Assembly: GCA_005788065.1 (NCBI GenBank) | Contig: SXZD01000145.1 | Coordinates: 1-12,519 of the forward strand | Direction of reading: 5' to 3' | Source of the DNA: Burkholderiales bacterium | Lineage (GTDB): Bacteria > Pseudomonadota > Gammaproteobacteria > Burkholderiales > Burkholderiaceae_B | DNA: 12,519 nt | Shown: in pieces, positions 1-5,358 of the stretch | Layout of the letters: each line of letters opens with the position of its first letter | Position numbering within the stretch: position 1 is the first letter of the stretch | Translations under genes and position numbers: made by a program | The notes under the pieces: generated by a model | Seen by the model: the letters and a program-made list of their open reading frames with translations, nothing else | Told to the model about the DNA's origin: nothing | Database searches by the model: none

Positions 1-258
1 TTCCTGCCAGGGCTGGACAAGAGCCCGGTCAAGTCCATCCGTTATCGTCCGGCTCTGCACAAGTGGATCTACGCCATCTTCGGCATTTCCTTCCTGATCC
101 TGGGTTATCTGGGTACACAGCCCCCGTCACCCACAGGCGAGGTGGTATCGCAGATCTGCACGCTGATCTATTTCGGTTTCTTCCTGGCGATGCCGGTGTG
201 GTCACAGATGGGCGAATTCAAGCCTGTGCCTGACCGCGTGGTCTTCGCGCCTCACTGA
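1..258 (+). CDS. petB: Cytochrome b of the bc1 complex, C-terminal part (5' end outside window)
   Basis: This is the last 85 codons of a gene that begins before the window, read in frame from base 1 to the TGA at 256-258. The peptide has a loop, a hydrophobic helix (around FGISFLILGYLGTQPPSP), and a second helix (around ICTLIYFGFFLAMPVWSQMG). This is the pattern of the last two transmembrane helices of cytochrome b, the quinol-oxidising, haem b-bearing core subunit of the cytochrome bc1 complex in the inner membrane. The assignment is reinforced by cytochrome c1 starting 17 nt downstream, the usual petABC order. The Rieske gene (petA) would be expected upstream, outside the window. The haem ligands and the PEWY motif cannot be checked because the N-terminal part is missing. 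Confidence 0.93.
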   Translation, partial: FLPGLDKSPVKSIRYRPALHKWIYAIFGISFLILGYLGTQPPSPTGEVVSQICTLIYFGFFLAMPVWSQMGEFKPVPDRVVFAPH

Positions 259-275
259 ACGAACGAGAGAACTAC

Positions 276-1031
276 ATGAAAAAAATTCTCGCGATGTTGT
301 TGTTGCTGCCCTCCCTGGTGTTCGCATCGGAGGGTGGTCATCCGCTGGACCGGGCTCCGGACCGTTCCAACGATGTGGCCGCGCTGCAAAACGGTGCCAA
401 GCTTTTCGTCAACTACTGCCTGAACTGTCACGGCGCTGCGCTCATGCGTTACAACCGCCTGCGTGACATCGGTCTGACCGAAGACCAGATCAAGCAGAAC
501 CTGCTGTTCACCACCGACAAGGTGGGTGACACGATGAAGGTGTCCATGTCCTCCAAGGATGCCAAGGAATGGTTTGGTGGCGAGCCGCCCGACCTGTCCG
601 TTATCGCACGCGCCAAGTCCTCGGGTGCGGGCAGCGGTGCAGACTACATCTACACGTACCTGCGCACCTATTACCGCGACGAAACCCGCTCCACGGGCTG
701 GAACAACCTGGTGTACCCCAACGTCGGCATGCCGCACGTGCTGTGGGAGCTGCAGGGTCAGCGCGCTGCAAAATTTGTGGATCAGAAAGACCCGCATGAC
801 CCGGCCAAGGTAGTGCATGTGTTCGACAAGTTCGAACAACTGACACCCGGCACCATGAAGCAGGCTGAGTTTGATGCAGCCATGGCTGACCTGGTGGGCT
901 TCATGCAGTACATGTCGGAACCGGTGCGCGACACCCGTATCCGTCTGGGCGTCATCGTTCTGCTCTTCCTGGGCGTGTTCACCGTTGCCGCTTGGCGCAT
1001 GAACGCTGCTTACTGGAAAGACATCAAATAA
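276..1031 (+). CDS. petC: Cytochrome c1 of the bc1 complex
   Basis: The 251-residue protein carries electrons from the Rieske protein to soluble cytochrome c on the periplasmic face. It has a signal peptide (MKKILAMLLLLPSLVFA), then a CXXCH haem-binding motif CLNCH with Cys48, Cys51 and His52. Met152 in the sequence YPNVGMPHVLW is the likely second axial ligand of the haem iron, by analogy with the GM(A)P region of the family. Blocks such as DRSNDVAALQNGAKLFVNYC and the stretch around GGEPPDLSVIARAK are characteristic of proteobacterial cytochrome c1. A C-terminal helix (about residues 223-240, LGVIVLLFLGVFTVAA) anchors it in the membrane. The ATG follows a GAACGAGAGA Shine-Dalgarno-like stretch and lies 17 nt after petB, so the genes are co-transcribed. 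Length and domain order are normal. Confidence 0.97.
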   Translation: MKKILAMLLLLPSLVFASEGGHPLDRAPDRSNDVAALQNGAKLFVNYCLNCHGAALMRYNRLRDIGLTEDQIKQNLLFTTDKVGDTMKVSMSSKDAKEWFGGEPPDLSVIARAKSSGAGSGADYIYTYLRTYYRDETRSTGWNNLVYPNVGMPHVLWELQGQRAAKFVDQKDPHDPAKVVHVFDKFEQLTPGTMKQAEFDAAMADLVGFMQYMSEPVRDTRIRLGVIVLLFLGVFTVAAWRMNAAYWKDIK

Positions 1032-1052
1032 TCCGTAGTTTGCATCGCAACG

Positions 1053-1087
1053 GCTGAGGCGCACCCGCGCCTCGGCTTTTTTCTTTT
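1053..1087 (+). terminator. Rho-independent terminator of the pet operon
   Basis: A 10-bp stem (GCTGAGGCGC at 1053-1062 with GCGCCTCGGC at 1067-1076, one G-U pair) closes on a four-base loop ACCC. It is followed at once by TTTTTTCTTTT (1077-1087). It begins 21 nt after the petC stop. The T-tract runs directly into the sspA ribosome binding site (AAGGTGG, 1088-1094), so there is no room for a promoter between the two. Confidence 0.9.
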
Positions 1088-1102
1088 AAGGTGGTCCGCA
1101 AC

Positions 1103-1705
1103 ATGATGGTGCTTTATTCGGGTACAACCTGCCCGTTCTCCCAGCGATGCCGTTTTGTCCTGTTCGAAAAAGGCATGGACTTCGAAGTCAAGGACGTTGA
1201 CCTGTTCAACAAGCCTGACGATATCAATGCCATGAACCCGTACGGCCAGGTCCCGATTCTGGTCGAGCGCGATCTGGTGCTCTATGAGTCCAACATCATC
1301 AACGAATACATTGATGAGCGTTTTCCGCATCCGCAGCTGATGCCGGCAGATCCGGTGATGCGTGGACGTGCGCGCCTGTTCCTGTTCAACTTCGAACGCG
1401 AGTTGTTCGTGCATGTGTCCACCATCGAGAAGGCGGGCAACCCCAAAGCCGTTGAAAAGGCGCGCCAGTCCATTCGCGAACAACTTACGCAGATTTCGCC
1501 GATTTTCACCAAGAACAAGTTCATGCTCGGCGAAGAGTTCTCCATGCTCGACGTCGCACTGGCTCCGCTGCTGTGGCGCCTGCAGCACTATGAGATCGAA
1601 CTGCCCAAGGCGGCTGCACCGGTGCAGAAGTACGCAGAGCGTATTTTCCAGAAGCCGGCGTTCATCGAGGCGCTGACACCATCGGAGAAAGTGATGCGCC
1701 GCTGA
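1103..1705 (+). CDS. sspA: Stringent starvation protein A (RNA polymerase-associated, glutathione S-transferase fold)
   Basis: This 200-residue protein has a thioredoxin-like N-terminal domain (MVLYSGTTCPFSQRCRFVLF, with the following EKGMDFEVKDVDLFNKPDD) and an all-helical GST C-terminal domain from about residue 85. The conserved surface motif PHP is present in DERFPHPQLMPADPV. In the family, SspA binds RNA polymerase and affects transcription during starvation, acid stress and phage growth rather than acting as a GST enzyme. I chose the ATG at 1103 (a second ATG follows immediately) because AAGGTGG at 1088-1094 is well spaced from it. An upstream GTG at 1091 lies inside that ribosome binding site. 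The gene follows a strong terminator and precedes sspB by 22 nt, so the pair forms an operon. Confidence 0.96.
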   Translation: MMVLYSGTTCPFSQRCRFVLFEKGMDFEVKDVDLFNKPDDINAMNPYGQVPILVERDLVLYESNIINEYIDERFPHPQLMPADPVMRGRARLFLFNFERELFVHVSTIEKAGNPKAVEKARQSIREQLTQISPIFTKNKFMLGEEFSMLDVALAPLLWRLQHYEIELPKAAAPVQKYAERIFQKPAFIEALTPSEKVMRR

Positions 1706-1727
1706 TGCGACGCACGGGGGGCGTTCT

Positions 1728-2342
1728 GTGAGTGAAGTATCAACAAAACCTTATCTGATCCGCGCCATTTTTGAATGGTGCACCGATTGTGGTTACACGC
1801 CGTACATCGCCGTGGCGGTGGATGAGCGTACACAGGTTCCGCGCGAGTTCGTCAAAAACGGCGAGATCGTGCTGAACATTTCCACAACAGCCACCAACCG
1901 GCTGGATCTGGGCAATGAATGGATTGACTTTCAGGCCCGTTTTGGCGGGCGTGCGCGCGATCTCAGCATACCCGTTGACAACGTCACTGCCATCTATGCG
2001 CGCGAAACAGGGCACGGTATGGCCTTCGACGTGCCCAAGGCACTGGCATTGACCGCGGGCAATGCCGGTGTGGATGCAGATGATGAGCAGGGGGCTGATG
2101 ATGTGGCCGGGGGTGCTGACACCGCTGGCTCTGATGCAGCAGCAATACCCGCCAAAGGGGTCAAACCCGCTGGAAAAGGTAAGTCTGCAGTCAAGGCGGG
2201 AGTCGACGAAAAAAGCAAACGTTTCCCAGCCGATCAAGGGGTTAGCGATGGTGATGACCCTGATGGTGGTGGCAAAGGTTTGAAGCCTGATACGGGTGCC
2301 CCAAGCAAGCGCAGCAAAACTCATCTGACTCGGGTAAAATAA
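1728..2342 (+). CDS. sspB: Stringent starvation protein B, ClpXP adaptor, with an unusually long linker
   Basis: SspB delivers ssrA-tagged and other substrates to the ClpXP protease. Residues 1 to about 105 form the substrate-binding domain, with recognisable blocks TKPYLIRAIFEWCTDCGYTPY, NGEIVLNIS and the stretch around FGGRARDLSIPVDNVTAIYA. It ends at the very C-terminus with HLTRVK, which resembles the short L-R-V-V-K ClpX-docking tail of the family. Between these lies a linker of about 90 residues rich in Ala, Asp, Gly and Lys, which makes the protein 204 residues, longer than most SspB proteins I know. The start is a GTG preceded by a G-rich stretch (1716-1721). I see no better start. 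It is translated from the same message as sspA, and the tRNA-Thr gene begins 7 nt after the stop codon. Confidence 0.93.
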   Translation: MSEVSTKPYLIRAIFEWCTDCGYTPYIAVAVDERTQVPREFVKNGEIVLNISTTATNRLDLGNEWIDFQARFGGRARDLSIPVDNVTAIYARETGHGMAFDVPKALALTAGNAGVDADDEQGADDVAGGADTAGSDAAAIPAKGVKPAGKGKSAVKAGVDEKSKRFPADQGVSDGDDPDGGGKGLKPDTGAPSKRSKTHLTRVK

Positions 2343-2349
2343 CGCTTAT

Positions 2350-2425
2350 GCCGCTTTAGCTCAGTTGGTAGAGCAACTGATTTGTAATCAGTAGGTCGTC
2401 AGTTCGAATCCGACAAGCGGCACCA
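2350..2425 (+). tRNA. tRNA-Thr (anticodon TGT)
   Basis: This is a complete 76-nt cloverleaf. The acceptor stem GCCGCTT pairs with AAGCGGC, followed by discriminator A and an encoded CCA (2423-2425). The D-arm is GCTC...GAGC, and the anticodon stem ACTGA/TCAGT closes on loop TTTGTAA with anticodon TGT at 2383-2385. The T-arm GTCAG-TTCGAAT-CCGAC has one A-C opposition in the stem. As far as I recall, this is shared with other threonine-TGT tRNAs. The gene starts 7 nt after sspB. A TAAAAT at 2335-2340, inside the last sspB codons, could serve as a -10 element, but no convincing -35 accompanies it. Co-transcription with sspB is equally possible. Confidence 0.98.
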
Positions 2426-2434
2426 TATCTTTGA

Positions 2435-2473
2435 GGGGTCTACGTTCGCAAGGGCGTAGGCCCTTTTCCTTTT
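2435..2473 (+). terminator. Rho-independent terminator after tRNA-Thr
   Basis: GGGTCTACG (2436-2444) pairs with CGTAGGCCC (2455-2463), with one G-U pair, across a 10-nt loop. It is followed by TTTTCCTTTT (2464-2473). It begins 10 nt after the CCA end and should end the sspA-sspB-tRNA transcript. Between it and the next gene at 2596 I see no further structure. Confidence 0.85.
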
Positions 2474-2595
2474 GTGGCAAAAGGTGCTGGAAGAGTCCTC
2501 ACCCCTCGTGGCTGCCTGCTTCGAGCGAGATTAAAGAGGCCTACCACCAGTGCTTGCCGTGCGTTGTCGGTCGGTCTGACAAGTACCGCGTCGCG

Positions 2596-2871
2596 TCAGC
2601 GATGTTCGCCGTGAGAGGTGGCAGCGCTGGTCTCTTTAAACCTCGGTGCCTGAGTATGAAGCCCGATCAGGTTATGGGTGGTTTGAAGGGTAGATTCGGG
2701 CACTGATTCCAATTGGTTGATCGCGGAATTGAGCATGTAGCGGATACCGAGCATCGCACCATGAAGTGCAGTAATGTCGGCGCAATCCACGCTGAGCAAT
2801 AGTTTGAGTGCGGAGTCGGCGTGCTGCAGAAGTTTGGCGGTATCTTGTAGGCAGAAGTCCGCTTTATTCAT
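2596..2871 (-). CDS. Small protein of unknown function
   Basis: This is a 91-residue protein that I do not recognise. I chose the ATG at 2871 because AAAAGG lies 7 nt upstream of it. The frame stays open further upstream to 2973, but that extension lacks a ribosome binding site. Residues from about 5 to 60 look like a helical hairpin (LQDTAKLLQHADSALKLLL, then a second helix ending in MLNSAINQLE). The last 30 residues are polar and likely disordered. There is no signal peptide or membrane segment. It lies downstream of, and on the same strand as, the XRE repressor gene with a 216-nt gap. A TATAAT on the minus strand at 2997-3002 could give it its own promoter. Coding status is likely but not certain. 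Confidence 0.55.
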   Translation of the reverse strand: MNKADFCLQDTAKLLQHADSALKLLLSVDCADITALHGAMLGIRYMLNSAINQLESVPESTLQTTHNLIGLHTQAPRFKETSAATSHGEHR

Positions 2872-2945
2872 CACATAACCTTTTGATGCTGAGTCCGTCT
2901 GTTGCGGAATCAGTGTTTGCATCCAACAGAGTGACAGTGGCTTTT

Positions 2946-2961
2946 GTTGTGTTGTGTTGTG
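2946..2961. repeat. Short GTTGT tandem repeat
   Basis: GTTGT occurs three times in a row plus one further G (2946-2961). It lies 75 nt upstream of the start codon of the small leftward gene at 2871, inside its probable 5' untranslated region. Such pentanucleotide tracts can change length by slippage. Confidence 0.5.
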
Positions 2962-2996
2962 AGCTGAGCGCAATCGGCCTCGCGCGCACCTTGGGG

Positions 2997-3024
2997 ATTA
3001 TATTACCAACGGATATGTTGCCAT
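2997..3024 (-). promoter_or_regulatory. Candidate sigma70 promoter for the small leftward gene
   Basis: On the minus strand, a perfect -10 hexamer TATAAT (complement of 2997-3002) is preceded by ATGGCA (complement of 3019-3024) at a 16-nt spacing. The predicted transcript would have a leader of about 120 nt before the ATG at 2871, containing the GTTGT tract. The -35 is only a partial match. Confidence 0.4.
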
Positions 3025-3087
3025 GCACGCTTTTTCGCGACCTGACACGTTGTCGCAGCAGGTTACGATCGTCAGACCGAGCGGCTG

Positions 3088-3333
3088 TCAGAAGCCGGCG
3101 CGTCTTATCAGTTCTGCCACGGTGATGTCCAATGCCTCGGCGACATGTTTAAGCTTGATCAATGAGACGTTGTTTTCTCCGCGCTCGATGCCGCCGATAT
3201 AACTGCGTTCAAGGCCGGATGCTGCCGCCAAGGCATCTTGGGACAGTCCACGTGCCAAGCGCAACTCCTTGATCTGCTTGCCCAGTGCTATTAATTCGCT
3301 GGTTTTGGAATACTGTGGGGAGGGGGATGACAT
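3088..3333 (-). CDS. XRE-family (Cro/C1-type) helix-turn-helix repressor
   Basis: This 81-residue protein is essentially a single HTH_3 DNA-binding domain. The core is GKQIKELRLARGLSQDALA followed by ASGLERSYIGGIERGENNVSL and KLKHVAEALDITVAELI (about residues 18-77). The pattern SQ.AL A..SGL.RSYI.GIERGE is the classic five-helix Cro/C1 fold and closely resembles controller proteins of restriction-modification systems and small phage-type repressors. No restriction or methylase gene is visible nearby. The ATG at 3333 has only a weak ribosome binding site (GACGAAAAG). Upstream are a candidate promoter and a 23-bp dyad at 3390-3412 that could be its own operator. The gene is divergent from the histidine kinase at 3731, so it may control both sides of the 397-nt spacer. 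Its target is unknown. Confidence 0.88.
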   Translation of the reverse strand: MSSPSPQYSKTSELIALGKQIKELRLARGLSQDALAAASGLERSYIGGIERGENNVSLIKLKHVAEALDITVAELIRRAGF

Positions 3334-3389
3334 CTTTTCGTCAGTCGAACCGTTCTAAGACAGGCAATGCCAGGATCGGTTTTTAGTTC

Positions 3390-3412
3390 TTGTCGGTAAG
3401 ACTTGGTAACAA
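3390..3412. promoter_or_regulatory. Candidate repressor operator (dyad)
   Basis: An interrupted palindrome has TTGT/ACAA as outer arms and AAG-A-CTT as the centre, with a direct repeat GGTAA also present (3395-3399 and 3405-3409). It would fall at or just after the predicted start of the XRE transcript. That position fits autorepression by the HTH protein. Confidence 0.35.
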
Positions 3413-3445
3413 AAATGAGTATTACAGGGTGGCTTGTCCGCGGCA

Positions 3446-3460
3446 ACGTAAAATAGTACC
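3446..3460 (+). repeat. Left arm of a perfect 15-bp inverted repeat
   Basis: ACGTAAAATAGTACC is the exact reverse complement of 3707-3721. Pairing stops at both ends of the arm (3445 against 3722 and 3461 against 3706). This arm abuts the predicted -35 of the leftward XRE gene. The arms could be two copies of one binding site serving the divergent genes, or the ends of a 276-nt non-autonomous element. I see no convincing flanking target duplication. Confidence 0.7.
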
Positions 3461-3706
3461 TACTGTAAATCCACCGGGACGCACGCTTTTTTACGGTCGT
3501 GTCGGTCGGGCGTTGTATGGTCGTTGTATGTAGCAAGTGCATCGTCGGTCTCATCAACTTGGGTGCCCGATGTAAACATCGAAAGGTCCCAAAAGCATTA
3601 CGAAAATCGCAAAATGTCTTGCAAGGTATGACTCTATTGGACTATAGAGCGCGCTTGCTGCGGTTGTCATTGCGTCCGCGAACGTATGTACTTACTATCC
3701 TATTTG

Positions 3707-3721
3707 GGTACTATTTTACGT
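3707..3721 (-). repeat. Right arm of a perfect 15-bp inverted repeat
   Basis: GGTACTATTTTACGT is the exact reverse complement of 3446-3460. This arm ends 9 nt before the histidine kinase ATG and sits at the predicted transcription start. Anything bound there should affect initiation or ribosome access. Confidence 0.7.
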
Positions 3722-3730
3722 AACTGGTAG

Positions 3731-5167
3731 ATGTCAAAAGATACAGATCTGGCGCAAAACAACCGCAGTCATTCTTCGCCAGAGATCCGCAAGAGCACTG
3801 CCAAGCCGCTGTCCCCACCGTCAGGCGGGCGACTCAAAATTACCAATCAGGCCTTGGGCAACGTGTCCCTGTTCTTTGCGACGCTGGCGTTTTTCTCCTT
3901 CATTGCATCAACACTGATTGCGCACGCAAGCAATTTTCGCTACCCGGAAGCGCTGTACGTCGGTATGGCAGGTGTGTGCCTCCTGTGCGTGTTGGGTTCA
4001 TCGTTTGCATTCAGGGGCAACCGGACACTGTCGTATGCGGCCCTGCTCGCGGCGGTCTGTCTTGCGATGATCAACGGTGCATTCATCGCAGGTTATGGTC
4101 TTTTTGCACCATCCCTGGTGGTCGGTGTGGTGCCGTTTTCTCTTGCATTCGCCGTCTTCGAAAGGCGTCCGGCATGGATTTGGGCAAGCCCCATACCTGT
4201 GATCTGGATTGTCATTTTCGCGCTTCATTTTTCCGGCATGTATGCCCCTGACTCGACGCTCATCAGACCGTTGCCATTCAATATTGCGATGAATCTGATT
4301 GCTGCTGTTGTCGCTGTCGGTTATGTGAATTTTGAGTTGACCGGCCAAGCCGAGCAGGCGTTGGTAAGCGAAGAAGCACAAAAGCTGAGGAATGCAAAGG
4401 AGTTGCAGTATCAGCAGACACTACAGGGTGAGCGTGAGCGCTTCATGGGTCAGTTATCGCACGAGATCCGTACGCCGATTGCAGCTTTGCGCAATGCCGT
4501 AACGCTGATGCGAAACCCGAAGGCCACTGAGGCCATGAAACTGAGGTCGCTGTCTATTGTGGATAACACGTCGGCCAGTTTGCTGGCTCTGCTCGATGAT
4601 GCGATGGATTCTTTTCGGTATGGCAGTCAGCAGTTTCGTCTGAACAACAGTCTTCTGGATCTTCGTTTGCTGTTGGATGAAATTGAGGCACTTTTCGCGC
4701 CGGTGGCGCAACAGAAGGGTCTGGTGCTCGGTACGGATCTGTCTGCTTTGACGGTTACTGTGGTGTCAGGCGATGGTATGCGTCTGCGTCAGATGTTGTC
4801 CAATCTGGTCGGCAATGCACTGAAGTTCACGGATTCGGGCAGCATCTTGATGCGCGTGCTGCCCCCGTCCCAAGCGGGGCACATGCTCTGGCGGTTCGAG
4901 GTCAGTGATACCGGGTGTGGCATTCCGCATGAGCGTCAGGCGGCCCTGTTTTCTCCGTTCACGCAAGTGCATGATGTTCAAAAGTCTGCAACGGTGGGTG
5001 GGTCAGGGCTCGGTCTGAGCATCGTGCGTCAATTGGCGGAGGCGATGGGTGGAAGCGCTGGCGTCACCAGTGTCCCCGGCAAAGGCTCGACATTCTGGTT
5101 CGAAGTCAGGCTTGTTGGCGCAATGCCTGATCTCGTCGAAAGCCAAACTCTTCGCGTTTCGTCCTGA
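3731..5167 (+). CDS. Membrane sensor histidine kinase, orphan, six predicted TM helices
   Basis: This 478-residue sensor kinase phosphorylates itself on a conserved histidine and would pass the phosphate to a response regulator. After a polar N-terminus of about 40 residues come about six hydrophobic helices (residues 45-203) with very short loops, so sensing is probably within the membrane. A short coiled linker leads to the HisKA domain with H-box FMGQLSHEIRTPIAAL (His244). The HATPase domain has N-box MLSNLVGNALKFTDSG (Asn358 and Asn362), G1 box VSDTGCGIP (Asp393), F box LFSPFTQ, and G2 box GGSGLGLSIV (Gly423-Gly429). All catalytic boxes are intact. There is no receiver domain, and no response regulator is encoded in the window. 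The ribosome binding site is weak (CTGGTAG). It reads toward the curlin-like operon, 191 nt upstream of it. Confidence 0.95.
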   Translation: MSKDTDLAQNNRSHSSPEIRKSTAKPLSPPSGGRLKITNQALGNVSLFFATLAFFSFIASTLIAHASNFRYPEALYVGMAGVCLLCVLGSSFAFRGNRTLSYAALLAAVCLAMINGAFIAGYGLFAPSLVVGVVPFSLAFAVFERRPAWIWASPIPVIWIVIFALHFSGMYAPDSTLIRPLPFNIAMNLIAAVVAVGYVNFELTGQAEQALVSEEAQKLRNAKELQYQQTLQGERERFMGQLSHEIRTPIAALRNAVTLMRNPKATEAMKLRSLSIVDNTSASLLALLDDAMDSFRYGSQQFRLNNSLLDLRLLLDEIEALFAPVAQQKGLVLGTDLSALTVTVVSGDGMRLRQMLSNLVGNALKFTDSGSILMRVLPPSQAGHMLWRFEVSDTGCGIPHERQAALFSPFTQVHDVQKSATVGGSGLGLSIVRQLAEAMGGSAGVTSVPGKGSTFWFEVRLVGAMPDLVESQTLRVSS

Positions 5168-5307
5168 CGCCGCACCCCGGCTTATCGAGCATTTGCGAGA
5201 GCCACTCCACACGCTTGCTACCCACCGTACAGAACCCCCGTTTCCGTTAAGGCACATTGAGCACCAATGCAGCGAAGTGCTCCGCAAGGCGCGCCACCTC
5301 TGCATTG

Positions 5308-5334
5308 CAGGCGGCATGCTCCGCCTGTTTCTTT
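5308..5334 (+). terminator. Hairpin with T-rich tail between the kinase and the curlin-like operon
   Basis: CAGGCGG (5308-5314) pairs perfectly with CCGCCTG (5321-5327) around a six-base loop, followed by TTTCTTT. It lies 140 nt after the kinase stop and only 24 nt before the next start codon. It could end the kinase transcript or act as an attenuator in the operon leader. A second, weaker dyad, GAGCAC (5259-5264) with GTGCTC (5277-5282), lies just upstream. I found no convincing sigma70 or sigma54 promoter in 5168-5358. Confidence 0.45.
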
Positions 5335-5358
5335 CAACCATCCTTGAGGAAGCGTGTC

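Larger units (their letters stand above)
3334..3730. promoter_or_regulatory. Divergent control region between the XRE gene and the histidine kinase
   Basis: This is a 397-nt non-coding spacer with more A and T than the genes around it. For the leftward XRE gene there is a candidate promoter TTGCCG-16-TAATAC on the minus strand (complement of 3441-3446 and 3419-3424). For the rightward kinase there is TTGCGT (3670-3675)-17 nt-TACTAT (3693-3698). It also holds a 23-bp dyad at 3390-3412, a perfect 15-bp inverted repeat whose arms lie 246 nt apart, an 11-nt-period tandem repeat at 3511-3530, and a short dyad CTCTAT-N6-ATAGAG at 3632-3649. The promoter matches are partial and are my reading by eye. 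Confidence 0.5.

Noticed and set aside
252..1064. Long open frame on the minus strand antisense to petC
   Set aside because: It fully overlaps a certain cytochrome c1 gene. The protein is not recognisable, and antisense frames of this size are expected from codon bias.
1740..2324. 194-codon open frame antisense to sspB
   Set aside because: It mirrors the sspB reading frame and shows no recognisable protein features.
2808..3125. Possible 105-residue rightward protein opposite the small and XRE genes
   Set aside because: It overlaps the better supported minus-strand gene start and XRE end, and the protein looks like random translation.
3291..3557. Possible 88-residue leftward protein overlapping the start of the XRE gene
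   Set aside because: The composition looks random, it overlaps a clear HTH gene, and it covers the control region.
3499..3723. Possible 74-residue protein upstream of the kinase
   Set aside because: It has no ribosome binding site and no recognisable domain, and it spans the predicted kinase promoter and the inverted repeat arm.
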